NCBI GenBank assembly: GCA_034687125.1
Contig: JAQGBZ010000361.1
Location: 1 to 63,177 of the forward strand
Source of the DNA: Neelides folsomi
Lineage: Eukaryota > Arthropoda > Collembola > Neelipleona > Neelidae
DNA: 63,177 bases
Reading direction: 5' to 3'
In this document: positions 11,925 to 23,330 of the stretch, in pieces
Numbering within the stretch: position 1 is the first letter of the stretch
Layout of the letters: the number at the start of each line of letters is the position of its first letter
Notes under the pieces: generated by a model
Seen by the model: only the letters and a program-made list of their open reading frames with translations
Databases searched by the model: none
Told to the model about the DNA's origin: nothing
Made by a program: the position numbers and the translations under genes

Positions 11925-14742
11925 ACCCTATCCAAGCCAACTGTGAAATTGTGGGAGGAACCACCCTCCAGAAAATGACCTTTTTTCCCGTCTATTTTGC
12001 CCCGATTACATTGCTATCTCGTTACGCAGAAGAATTCCGCCGGTATATCTTATTGCAATTGTTCCCCATAAAAAGTTATGTATAATGGATAATTGAAAGT
12101 GGGAGGAATTGTACGGCGTAACTTGCCTATGAAGATTTATTGGATTTAAAAGGTTGCCAATTTTCTCACATATAACATAATTCAAATAAATAAATAATAT
12201 ATTTAAATGTTATTTTAATACAAATTACTTATAAATATAAATATAATAAATTAATAAGTATTTATTAAAAATACCGCCAAAAATACCGCCGTCATTTTAA
12301 ATTTTTAAAATTTTTTAAAAATTTTTTAAAAATTAAATTTTTATAATTAATAAAAAAAATCAGCAGTAACACCAAAATGTAGAGCGCAGCGAGTTGCCAC
12401 TATACGTCCCCATTCGTCGATTGGAGATCAATTAAAGAAGAAGTTAGGGTTGGAAAGTTTTGGACGACGGGAACGGCCATTTTTAAATGATTAAACAAAG
12501 GGTTATACGGGTTTCGACCGGGCCGCACAACCATCGCTAAAATAATCAACATGAATAATTTGAGGATTTTTACTTTTTAACCATACTAAAAACGTATGGT
12601 TGAATGAATGGAAAGCTGTCGTGTTGTGAGTTTTTGAGTCGCTAATAAATGCAAAAGAATGGAAAACTACTGAGTTTAAGTTTGGGTCATATATATGAAC
12701 AACACAAGCATGTATAGTTGCTTGGTCATTATTGAAATGATGAGCTTGGGGTTCTTTTTGAACAATGATGCTGAAATTTTCCCCAAAGTCAACATGAACA
12801 ACCGCAAAAGTTTGATTGTGAATCAAATCTTCACGTTTTTTTGAAAAAAGAAGCTTGAAAATTACTAATGTAATTGTGGGGAATAAAAAGTTTTAAAGCT
12901 TGGTATAAATAATCCATAAAATCCTCAATATTACAAACAATTTCAAGAATTTGAAATTTTTTATTTGATCTTGACCAAGTTGAAAATAATATTTCTCCCT
13001 TTTCTCCAATAAAAGGTAAAATATAATTATACAACTTTTGAGGATAAGATTCACCACGGGAGCAAAGTTTACAAACTCCTAAAAGACAATCCTTATTATT
13101 TTCATCACAAACTAAACAAGAAACTAATTCTTTCCTTAAATGTTTCGGAAAATTTAGCCCATGCAAAATTAGATCCAAATTTCCGTGAATTTCGCACACA
13201 CATACATTTTGAGCTTGAGGGTGACTAGGTAGCTTACACCATTTTGGCCTGTAACTACAAAATACTGATTTTCCTATTTTAATGTTAGGATTCTCATTTT
13301 TGAAATCGATGAATAACTTATTTAAATTTTTAAGCAAAAGCCTACCTGATTTAATAATTGAAATTCCATTTTCATCTATTTTTGTACAGGACTTGATTGA
13401 AGGTAACTGATATGAATTCTCGTCTAGTTCATAAAATTTTTCTACTAACTTCTTTGTCTCGTCACTAATTTTATTATGAGCTACTCGTTTAACCAGCTTC
13501 AAGTTATCCTTACTTGAAAGCTTAATCCCTGCTTGGGCAAGTCTATGGGAACAACCTAATTCCTTTAATGTTGTGTGTGCGTTCCAAGGTGTAATGCTGA
13601 GAAGTTGGATTTTTTCTAAGCGATCGGCTTTTTCGAGATTTCTGCGTATATTTGACTTTATTTTTGCCAAATCGGCAGAATCTTTTTTTAGCCTGTTAAG
13701 GGTATCAAAATCAACTTCTACTAATTTACGAGGTTTGGGAATTTCTTTGGATTCATTCACTGGATTGTCTTTAATGTATTTTCTGCATACCTTACATACA
13801 TACATCCCTGGAATGAGCCCATAATCATTATTTCGAAATGATTGGAAATATAATTTTGTGGTTATAATTCCTCCTTTACAATTATGATTACTTTGAGAAA
13901 AGCTAAATCCCTGACATGGTCCTTCCCTATTTTTACGAACCTTCATAGATCCAAATTCAAAATAATGCTGTAGACAAACATAACCTGATTTTGGAAAATG
14001 ATAATTCTTTTATTTGATATGATCTTGTAAGTAAAAGGTTAAAGAAGTAGAGCACTTATCCAAATCCTTGTAGTTTCCTTCATTTTCCTCTTCGCATTCA
14101 TCTTCTAAGAGTTCTCCAACACAGCATTTTCTTTGAATCTAATTTATAACCATAGGTATTAATTAAAAAAATCCAATTAAAATATATAATATTCATTAAT
14201 AATTTAAATTAAAATAGATGATTAATATATATAAATTTTAATACAAAAGGAAGTATGATAAATATATTATGTATACAATAATTAATATATTATAAATATA
14301 TATTTACCTGGAGAGCATGGAGAGCTTCGTCGATCTCCATCATTTCCTCGTCTTCACCCGTCATTTCCACTTCATCACCTCCAGTGTCGTCGTCTTTCTT
14401 CTTCTTTCCAGCATCGTCTTCATCTGCTCCCTCGTCGTCGTCTCGTTTCCTCTTTAGGCAATCCATTTGAATCTCTGGTCCACTTGATCCTCTTTGGCTT
14501 CAACAGCGTCTTCTTCCACACAAGGCAGGATTCAACAGGAGTGGAGGATAATGGATTGCGCACATGGTTCATGAGGCACATGGAAGGATGACAATGAGAT
14601 AATTTGGCGGGTTTTATTCAAAAGAATTATATTTATTCATATAATTACATTCTGGCAAGATAGGAAATTTGGCAACGTCTAATTCTTCTGTGGGTTAGGG
14701 GAACGCCCAAGGGGTGGATTTAGCGGATGGCTTGGATAGGGT
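11925..14742. mobile_element. 2.8-kb DNA transposon with terminal inverted repeats
   Basis: A 15-bp perfect inverted repeat, ACCCTATCCAAGCCA, occurs at 11925-11939 and, reversed, at 14728-14742. Similarity fades over a further ~10 bp inward. Between them lies a minus-strand, multi-exon transposase-like gene that is broken. The interior contains locally GC-richer stretches unlike the surroundings. I could not identify a convincing target-site duplication (flanks end TAATATAAG and begin GATAATTTAG). Confidence 0.75.
12503..14466 (-). pseudogene. Broken transposase-like gene with Cys-rich and DDE-like regions
   Basis: Exon 1 (14466-14312) encodes MDCLKRKRDDDEGADEDD and a further acidic stretch, ending at CAG with donor GTAAAT. 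Exon 2 (from about 14140, acceptor ATTAG, phase 0) continues with IQRKCCVGELLEDECEEE. A TAA stop follows DHIK near 13997. The frame then remains open through CLQHYFEFGS into a 371-codon block (13946-12831) with Cys pairs (VCKVCRKYI, CLVCDENNKDC, GVCKLC). A one-base shift in a run of seven A near 12835 breaks the frame. The second frame (12826-12503) reads VVHVDFGENFSI, later QEPQAHHFNNDQATIH-like text and VDYFSDGCAA. The spaced D..ENFS, H..NNDQATIH and FSDG motifs match a recurrent arthropod transposon protein that I cannot name. The 3' end appears deleted just after SDGCAA. At least three lesions make it non-functional. Confidence 0.7.
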
Positions 14743-14805
14743 GATAATTTAGTATAAACTTTTTTAATATGTAACGCAAAAATAAAATGTTTAAAACACG
14801 TGTTA

Positions 14806-15860
14806 CCGTAAACTGGGAAAACTTTATTCATTCATTAATAATTACTAAACTGCTTAATATTTTCAAAATTAAAATTTTATATAATTTGTGAAAAGGTCTT
14901 TTATAATGATCCAATATTTAGTTTTATCTTTTGATCAATATCTGATTCTATAAAAATCGGTAAACACACGGTTCAAAATATGTCAATTTTTAGTACCCAA
15001 AAGGATCCCCGAGAAATCGTTGAAAAAGTCGTATGATTTGTCCGATTACTATTGTTCTATTAGATACTGAACAGAGGGGTCTAAATCTTGTATAAAAAAC
15101 GAAAAGCATTTGCCTGTTTTTTTAAATATGGCGGCGTTCAATTTCACCTCGCGATTTCTAGATTTTTTTGGGTTACTTTGAACTGGCGTGTGACTTTGAA
15201 CGGTCATACAAATTATATGGATATATCGTGTATATGACAAATTTTATGAAAGGCAACTTTAAGACAGATACATATCGACATGTAAAAAGCATATGTAATG
15301 TTAATTGATTTTTTTAAACATGAAAATACAGATTTAGAACTTCAATTTCGAAGACGTATCTTCGAAGACGTATTTTTTACAAATGATACTCAAAATATGG
15401 TTTTATTTTATTTACACATTGTGATGATAAGTTTACCAAATCGAGAAAGATTCAAATATCACTTTGTCATCGCCAATTAAAGGTCATAGAGGAATTTACC
15501 ATTTTCAGGCGATTTCACTATTTTGTATGTTGAATATAATGGTAAAACATGTTTTAATATTTTTTTAAAACGTATGTTTGTTCAAAGACACCTTTATAAA
15601 TAGATTAAATTGAATATCCATTAAATTCACGTTAAAATCAATGAGCGTTCAAAGTCACCCCTTTTCGATTTAGACTTTGAACGGCTAGTTTTTAAAAAAA
15701 ACATAGATAAGGAGTGGTTTTAAAAATTTATAATTTTATATTATATTTAGGACATACTGATGAAACTTTTATGCCTCATGACATTTTTTGATAATTACAC
15801 TAATAAAGAAGTTATTCCACGTGAAAGTTCAAAACCGTTCAAAGTCACCCCAGTTTACGG
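14806..15860. mobile_element. 1.06-kb TA-flanked non-autonomous DNA element
   Basis: The ends are CCGTAAACTGGG at 14806-14817 and its exact reverse complement at 15849-15860, each flanked by TA (14804-14805 and 15861-15862), as expected for TA-targeting DNA transposons. The interior carries repeated copies of a CGTTCAAAGTCACC-like motif in both orientations (near 15173, 15191, 15645, 15673 and 15837), resembling subterminal transposase-binding repeats. No transposase-like coding region is visible. It begins only 63 bp after the preceding transposon ends. Confidence 0.7.
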
Positions 15861-15862
15861 TA

Positions 15863-16495
15863 CATATAATTATGTAATACTTATATCTATATTAATAATG
15901 TTGCAGTGTTGCATATACCATAGAGTACCATATATTATACCTTGTAGTATTGGTGACTTTTTAAGTTATAGCATATTGAATAAATGTTTTATAATGTAGT
16001 AGAGCATATAGTATACATACTACACAAATGGATAGAATAAGTATAATTTAATATAAGTTACAATTTATCATATTATTTAAATATTAGAAATAAAACTTTT
16101 ACTCAATAAATGCTTAATAATTAATATTCTAAATTTTGGTGTATTATCATCATTATATTTATTAAGAAATTTTATTTCATTCAATATAATATACAGAGTA
16201 GTTCTGTGAATAAAAAATTACCTTTATTATAATTTTATATACATCTTCCCAGAATTTACTAAAATAGCACCATTAACCATTATAATAGATGTTAACTTTT
16301 AACAAAATGTTTTGACACAAAAGAAGTTTTATTTGCCCTAATAACTCATCTTCACTCTTAATTAATAACCAAGAATGTATTTTAATTCGGAATTGTAAAA
16401 TAACAATACACACACCGCACTGCCGCACATGTAATACAAAGAAATTTATATTATTGAACTTATTGAACTAATAATAAATGATCATCCATCGACAA
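15863..16495. other. Non-coding AT-rich spacer
   Basis: No supported gene. Ends at the TATA box of the chitinase gene. Confidence 0.5.
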
Positions 16496-16504
16496 TATAA
16501 ATAG
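16496..16504 (+). promoter_or_regulatory. TATA box of the GH19 chitinase gene
   Basis: TATAAATAG lies 115 bp upstream of the chosen ATG (16611). That spacing fits a transcription start near 16526 and an ~85-nt leader. It also favours ATG 16611 over the in-frame ATG at 16515. Confidence 0.55.
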
Positions 16505-16610
16505 CATTTTTCAAATGCAAAAGTTTACTTATATATTTTCTGAATATAATTTCAAAACTTTTTTCTTTTCATTTAATTATTTTAATTATAATTCATTTGA
16601 AATTTCAACC

Positions 16611-17468
16611 ATGTTATTAAACTTTGCCACTGTCTTTTTTGCATTCTTAGGAATATTATTTCCATTTTGTACTTCTCAAGCAGGCATGAATATATCTCTT
16701 CTTTTTCTTTAGTTATTAAGAAATAATAGGTCACTTGAGGAATTATTTCAATATCGATCTTAGTTATTTATTAATTAGTAGATTAAATTATTAATTGAAT
16801 AAAGAATTAATTTTCGATTTCTACATTTATATTCTTGTTTAGTATCAACAATTACTTTCGCGCAATTTTCAAAAGCCGTCACCACCAACCCACCCGAAGG
16901 AAGTCAAAGATGGCCAGCCCCAAGCAAATCCAAATATGACAATTTTATGAAATACGCGAAATCAAGAGGAGCTGTGGCCGACAAGCAAGAAGCAGCTATG
17001 GTTTTAGCAAATATCTTACACGAATCTGACGGGCTCCAAGCAGTGCGTGAATCAAAATGCCAAAAACCCGCGACTAGAAACTGCCCTAATGATTATAAAG
17101 GGCATGGTTGTGAAGTTAAGGGCCAATATTACTACGGGCGTGGGTACATTCAATTGTCATGGTGCTATAACTACAGAGATGCTTCTGCTGAGATCTTTAA
17201 TGATAAAAACGTTTTGCTGAATAAACCTGACCGAGTTGCAAGTGAAGATCGATTGTCATGGGAAACAACATTTTGGTTCTGGAAAAAAAATGTTCACCAA
17301 GAGGCCACGACTGGGCAATTTGGGTTGACAATTAAAAAAATAAATGGGGGAAAAGAATGCGGATCAAATCCTGAAAATTCACAAGGAGCCCCGAGAAGGA
17401 AAAACATTTATGTAAATGTGAGAAAAGCTTTTGGTCTTAAAGGACCAGGAGATCATTCTGGTTGCTAA
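16611..17468 (+). CDS. Secreted GH19-family chitinase
   Basis: Two exons, 16611-16683 and 16843-17468 (232 residues). The intron uses a GC donor (CAAGCAG|GCATGA) and a normal AG acceptor; phase 1 is kept. Residues 1-24 are a signal peptide (MLLNFATVFFAFLGILFPF ... SQA). The mature enzyme has the GH19 landmarks: NILHESDGL with the general-acid Glu of the HE motif, a second Glu in AVRESKC at the place of the general base, YYYGRGYIQLSWCYNY (the RGxxQLSxxxNY substrate-cleft signature), and a C-terminal NGG..C segment. GH19 enzymes hydrolyse beta-1,4-GlcNAc links of chitin with inversion. No chitin-binding domain is present. The protein is close to catalytic-core length. Probably extracellular, for digestion, moulting or antifungal defence. 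GH19 is mainly plant, bacterial and nematode, so its presence here is notable. Confidence 0.9.
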
Positions 17469-17982
17469 TGAAAAGTTTAATCATAATTGTTACTAAATGT
17501 AGTTGTGTTTGTATGTTAGAAAGCGTTAGAAATGCAAATAAATCTACACAATAAAATAATAACGATTAAACAAAAAAATATTAATAAGTATGTAAATGCA
17601 TGCCAATGATCGTGATCATATAGCTTAACAAGTTATAATAATTTACTGTAATTTCAATCTAGTTAAGTATGTATAGATATACACCTGTAGTTATAAAAGT
17701 AGACATATATTCGTTTTATCATTTCATCTGTTTTTGTGTGCTAAATGGAAAATATTGAACACATTCAATTGATGTGGTTAGTAATGTTTAAATATACACA
17801 CTTAACATCATTGGTCTCTGAAATTGTTATCATTGACATCGACACAATTAAAAATTGCAGATTAATCATAAAAATACAATACATGAAAATGAATCAACTA
17901 TGTACTTTGTAATACATACTGAAAATACTCTTCATATACTATACTGGTGTAGTGTAAAAGGTGTTGAAGTACAAATATCATT
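17469..17982. other. Non-coding spacer
   Basis: AT-rich; no supported gene. Confidence 0.5.
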
Positions 17983-18536
17983 ATTAAAGTCCAGATTTTT
18001 AGGTTTTTGCATATTGCTTGCATATTTTGCAAATTTTGTATATTTTGGCTATTTACAAATTTTTTGCATATTTTTAAGTATATTGAGAAATTTCATATAA
18101 AAATGCATATTTCCTCCCTGTAAAGATTGAGAAATTGGAAAAATTGGATGTTTCGTCGAATGAATAAATTAAAATTGTAACGGAAACTTGGGTAAATTGC
18201 TCAAAGTGAAAGGTTCAAGTGGAAATGAGTGATTTTCAAATACACATATGATGTTTATTTATTTAGTGGAGAAAAATTCAAAGTTCCAACTTCCAACAGT
18301 AAGAGAGAATTTCATATATTTTGAATGGAAAAGATGAATTGTGTTTAAATATTAATGTACCAACTCTAATTTTTAATTATTTGTGTAAAACAATAATTAT
18401 TTTCATTTATTAGTGTATATTTGACATGCATATTGTGAATATTTGATGTGCATATCGTGCATATTTCGCCACTTTGGGCTTGCATATTGCATACATATAT
18501 TGAGCGTTTAGCTGACCTAAATATCCGGACTCTAAT
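17983..18536. repeat. Putative MITE rich in TTGCATATT motifs
   Basis: 22-bp inverted ends (17983-18004 and 18515-18536) match at 19 positions; the left end reads ATTAAAGTCCAGATTTTTAG. Both subterminal regions are packed with TTGCATATT/GCATATTGC words. A CTCCCTG-ended segment near 18110-18121 may be a second nested terminus. CATT flanks both sides but is too short to be a sure target duplication. Confidence 0.5.
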
Positions 18537-18759
18537 CATTATATAACATGACCATATGTTATATATATCTAATATAATTAACATTATGATAAATCAAGCT
18601 TAATTAATCAGTTCAATTCATTTGAAATTTGAAATAGACATTACATTACCAAAAATACTTACTTAATGATAAATGATAAAAACTAAAGTTTGTAATAAAA
18701 CCAGAAGTATTGATTGATTGATGAACATTGTATTTAATTGAATGTTAAATATTATTTAA

Positions 18760-21316
18760 ATGATGTCTTTTAAATTAGTTTTAAAAATTTTTGTAATTTT
18801 CATACCAGTAATTCATGGTTTTGAACGCGGAGAGATTGATGACGTTGAGGCTCTTGTCAAGGAATTCATTTCAAAGAATAATGTTCCAGGGCTCGGTTTG
18901 ACCCTCGTTGATGGAACTTCATCATTTGTCAAAGGTTACGGTCTCCGTGACAGAGAATTGGATTTAGAAGTTGAAGAAAATACAAAGTTTTTCATTGCTT
19001 CTGTTTCCAAAACCTTTACTTCAACAATTGCCGTAAAAGTACTTTCGGAGAAATTTGGGCGGGATCCTTCAATTTTGGACACTCCAATTTCAACTCTTGT
19101 TCCTTCATATAATTTCACATTGAGCGATAGGTTCGTGAATTTTAATTCAAATTGTTCAAATAACAAGAATAAGTATAATTTATTTAATTAAATTAAATTT
19201 TTAAGTTTTGAATTTTAAACTATTTATAAATAGGTTTAGAACTGAAGCGACAACTTTTAAAGATTTGCTTTCTCATCGAAACTGTTTGGGTTCTTTTGGT
19301 CTTTCTTATACAGTTGGAGCATATAAATCAAAAGAAGAACGCATTTAGTATTAATACGATATATTGTATATTAAAATATATTGAAATTAAACATTAAACT
19401 TATTACATGAATGAAATTCTGAAATATAGCAGGAACAGATACATGAAAGAAAAATGTGGATTTAGAGATCAGTTCTTTTACAGTAATCCAATGGTCATTT
19501 TAGCTGCTGATGTCATTGGTCACATTGCCAATGCTCCATTTGAATCCGTGGTTTGTTTGTTTTACAATTTCAAATTAATAATCATAAACTCATTGAATCA
19601 AAACTCACAACTGTAGTTCCTTGTCTTACATTTACAACTGAACACTAATTCACTAACAGGTAATGGACTTTTTAACAACTCTTGGAATGAACGAGAGTAC
19701 AATAATTAACGAAAATGATGATTATGATGCTATGGAGAATATGTCTCGTGGGTATTTTAGAAACATTGATGGGAATCTTAAAAAGAAAAGAGAAAATTTA
19801 TACAAGTAAGCTGAAAAAGTAATATTAAGATTTTAGTCAATTTAATTAATTAAAGCAAAAAAAATATTTTGATAGTTACCTACAAGAAATAATTAAAAAT
19901 TATTTCAATATTTAATGTTTAGATCAAATTGGAATGCTGGCGCTGCATCAGGAGGAATTATCACAACACCACGTGATATGGAAAAATACCTTCGGTTTCA
20001 TATCCAAGAGGGAGCTGTCAACGGAGTTCAAATTATCCCAAAAGTGCTCAAGTGTTTTATTATTGTTATTATAATCGATTAAAATTAAACATGAAATTCT
20101 CAATTACTATCAACAATAATAACTAAATTATTACAATAACGTGCTTACTTTAATGATAAATGTTGAACGTGAATTATATATCAATTGCAGTTAGTTTTAT
20201 TTTAACAGGATGTGTTAATGTGGTTGAGAACGACTTCAACAGCTCTTCCGATAACCCCACCGTTATTGAGCCCACAACCGGGAAATTATGCATATGGAGT
20301 CGGATTTTTCCTTGGAATTTACAAAGGTAAGTTTTGGTGAAATTTAATTTCATCCTTATAAAATATAACGTAAAACAATTTCAATGATACTTTAAAAATG
20401 ATACTTTATAGAAATTATAATTTTTTTAGATTTGTTTCGGATGAATCATCTTGGAGAAGTTTCTCCATTCACAAGTCTTTTTTCTTTCTATCCGTCATTG
20501 GGTTTGGCTTTCTTCACTGTAACCAACGGACCGGGTTCTGCGGCAATGAATTCAACCCATTTTGCTCTTCACGACTCAATTTTTAATATACTTCAAGGTA
20601 ATTATAATAATGTTTCCTTTAAATTATTAATAAATAATTATAAAACGTATTAATAATTTAATTTTATGTTAATTTTAATACTTAAGAATGTTAATTAATT
20701 CTCTTAATTTCAATTAACAATTAAGGATGGCCTTCACAGATTAGTTTTGATAAGAAGCTGGAGATTTCAAATGAAAATATAATTACATCACCTCCTTTGC
20801 TCAAAATGAGGAACGAAAAAGATGAAAATTTCATTGGAATTTATGGACATCCCGTTGAAGGTAATAACTTCCTAAATCAATTATAAGATGGTTCCTACTT
20901 TTTATGATTATGATCCAACTTTACATTGTGAAAACATATAACATGTTTACAATTACTAAAAGTTTACAAATTGAATTTACTCATAAAAATTAATATGAAT
21001 TTCAGGTGACATTGAGATCAATGGAAATTCCACGGGACTTTATATTAATTACGGATATTTTGGACAAGGACAATTAATACCAATTGGGGAAACAAGTTAT
21101 AGAATTGATTGGTTCGAAAATCTTCTTGATCTTTTATATGCTTCAAATGGTGGAGTTCCATTTGAAGAAATGACTCTGACCTTTACTACAGAAAAGGTCA
21201 TTTATAAAGATTATATTGGAGAGATTGAATATCTGAAAAATGCAACTTTGGACACTTTCCCAAAAATTCCATGGGAACCAAATTCTTGCGCTCCTTCTTA
21301 TGAAAAAAAAAACTAA
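18760..21316 (+). CDS. Secreted serine beta-lactamase/penicillin-binding-protein-like hydrolase
   Basis: Nine exons join in phase: 18760-19130, 19234-19347, 19430-19550, 19660-19805, 19923-20043, 20209-20326, 20430-20597, 20726-20860, 21006-21316 (534 residues). A signal peptide (MMSFKLVLKIFVIFIPVIHG) is followed by the class-C beta-lactamase/LACTB-type fold: ASVSKTF carries the catalytic SxxK, FFYSNPM the YxN motif, and NHLGEV the HxG variant of KTG. SHRNCLGSFGL and SGGIITTPRDMEKYLRFH are typical surrounding segments. The ~180-residue C-terminal part resembles the lipocalin-like/beta tail of this animal family (molluscan gigasin-6 and 'protein flp-like'). Expected to be an extracellular acyl-serine hydrolase or peptidase of unknown substrate. 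The nine spliceosomal introns argue that it is a long-resident gene and not a recent bacterial acquisition. Confidence 0.88.
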
Positions 21317-21605
21317 TTATATAAATACCAAAAAATGTATTATTCCAAAGTCATTTTCAATTATATTTAAAATAACTATTATACATATAAATCTTATAAT
21401 TTTTATCAATTAATTAATTAATTAATGTTTGATGCATATTAGAAATAAATGGAAACATTTAAATACTGCGAATAAGATTTATTGAAAATTTGAAAATATG
21501 TGAATAAATTTTCTAAAATGATTAAATGATGTTTAATTTTCCATAATCGAGAGTTATGCTTTATCAAATCAATTACATATACTAGTATTGGCTGAGTTAT
21601 CGTTT

Positions 21606-21994
21606 TCTGGCTGGGATTTCCGGCAAATTCCGGTAGTTGCCGGAACGGCAACTACCCATGTACTTGAAAGATATAAATTACGGAAGTTACCGGGTGCCGT
21701 AAAGGCAATTGCCGGGTGCCGTCACGGCAACTATCGTCAAACATTTAGGCAAATGCCGTCACGGTAGCTGCCGCAACGGCACTAGGTAGTTACCTTAATG
21801 GCAACTACCTCGATTCGATTTATTTCATTTATATTAGGTTAGGTTAGGTAAAAAGAACTAAAGTCGTAATTTCCCATCAATACTAACCTAACCTATCCTA
21901 AATTAATCATAAACAAATAAAATTGAATAACTTTTATACTGAAGACAGATGCCGTCACGGCAACTACCTAAATTTGCCGGAAATCCCAGCCAGA
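21606..21994. mobile_element. 389-bp MITE with long terminal inverted repeats
   Basis: The first 24 bp (21606-21629, TCTGGCTGGGATTTCC onward) are the exact reverse complement of 21971-21994, and similarity continues for another ~20 bp through repeated GGTAGTTGCCG words. The interior is built of GCCGTCACGGCAACTA-like repeats and holds an inner inverted pair of GGTTAGGTTAGG (near 21836) and CTAACCTAACC (near 21883). No coding region. Confidence 0.8.
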
Positions 21995-22239
21995 TCGGTT
22001 GTCGGAAAGTACTTAACGCATTTGCATGACAAGTCACATCGCGTGTGGCATGGTCCACTTTGGCAAGATGTTCCGCAAATCCTACTGTAAGGTTGTTGGA
22101 TGTCTGGGAAAGTAAAATGTGGAGGACGAAACTTTAGTTTATCGCAAGCTTCTCCTTCCTGAACAAATTCAACATTAAATCCCGATGAAGCAACCGCGAT
22201 GGCAATGAGCACAAAGATTTGTGGGATAATTATTTTAAA
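21964..22239 (-). pseudogene. Decayed small secreted cysteine-rich peptide gene, 3' end replaced by a MITE
   Basis: The minus-strand frame from about 22239 reads KIIIPQIFVLIAIAVASSG, which looks like a signal peptide. A ~55-residue region with seven Cys follows (EACDK, RICGTSC, GPCHTRC, LSCKC). No ATG occurs in frame: the codon where Met is expected is ATA (about 22233-22231), the frame is closed upstream by TAA at 22242-22240, and there is no acceptor AG that could supply an upstream exon. The last residues (TDLAGISGKFR then stop) are encoded by the terminal repeat of the adjacent MITE. A TATA-like box (TATAAATACAAAG, minus strand, near 22335) lies at a suitable distance. Most simply this is a former secreted peptide gene that lost its start codon and its true C-terminus. 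Family not recognised. Confidence 0.55.
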
Positions 22240-22335
22240 TTAAAATTAAAATTTACTTTTAATTTAAATTTCGTTTACGCTGATATAATATCTTCCTAAA
22301 TTTAAATTCAAATTAAACGATCTTTGTATTTATAG

Positions 22336-23330
22336 GAAAATATTATCATAATTTGCATTATTAGCCAATTTGATACTTGATGTTTAGTTTACAATGTCTG
22401 TTGTGACGTGATATTTGGTTATTTGGAATTTTAAATGAAAATGTATTATAAGTACATTATATCCATTATAATAATTATAAAATGAGTAATAATTAATCAA
22501 TGTCCAAAAAACATGACGTAATCTACCAAACTATCAATACATACATATATTATTATTAAAATTATTATATACCATATTCATACTCATTCAAATTTAATAA
22601 TTTTATTTTGAATACTATTACTATCATTATATTAATAATGAAATTATTATTGACATCTGCTTATTCTATAAATAGTGATAATTGATAATTTATAAAATAG
22701 AGCTATAGGTAAGATTAAATTTCGTTTTACAATTAATAGGCATTTTCATCAGATTTATGTATGTATTATATACTTATATACATATCTTTGATATCTTCTT
22801 GATATTTAGTTAGATATTTCTGGAATTTTCTTCTTTATTGAATTAATCGTAGTGCGTGTAGTGGGTCTCTTCGTAAGTAAGTCATGTTGTATTATTTATA
22901 TTTATTAGATGACGAAATATTGTACAAATGATTTAACTAAATAAAATGAATTCTATTGAAATTTAAAAAGGCTTAGCAATAAAGTTTGATGTCCGAAACG
23001 CTTAAAATGTAAGGTGCGTTGCGCTATTTAATTATAAAACAGGCTTAATGTTATGCAGACGGCAAACGGGAATGTAAAAGGGCTACATTACATATCATAT
23101 ACATTATACTTTACATAGTACATTTGTTCGAAACATCGTTATGATTTTTATCAAGATTTGAAATAAAATATATGTATGCCTATTTAACTTTATTAATCGA
23201 ATTATTAAATTTTCAAATATTCTGTGTTGTTTCCAACCTATAATCAATAATTAAACAAAATGTTAATAATGATTAGATGTTAGGTATCTCATTCATAATT
23301 TATAACTTAAATGCCTAATAATAATAACAA
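22336..23330. other. Non-coding AT-rich spacer
   Basis: No gene, repeat or RNA structure that I can support. Confidence 0.5.

Noticed and set aside
12360..12500. Possible C-terminal coding continuation of the transposase-like gene
   Set aside because: Minus-strand frames here are short and show no match to the missing part.
15049..15240. 63-codon minus frame inside the TA-flanked element
   Set aside because: No transposase motif; composition and repeats suggest non-coding interior.
18936..19166. 76-codon minus frame in the lactamase-like gene
   Set aside because: Antisense shadow of exon 1.
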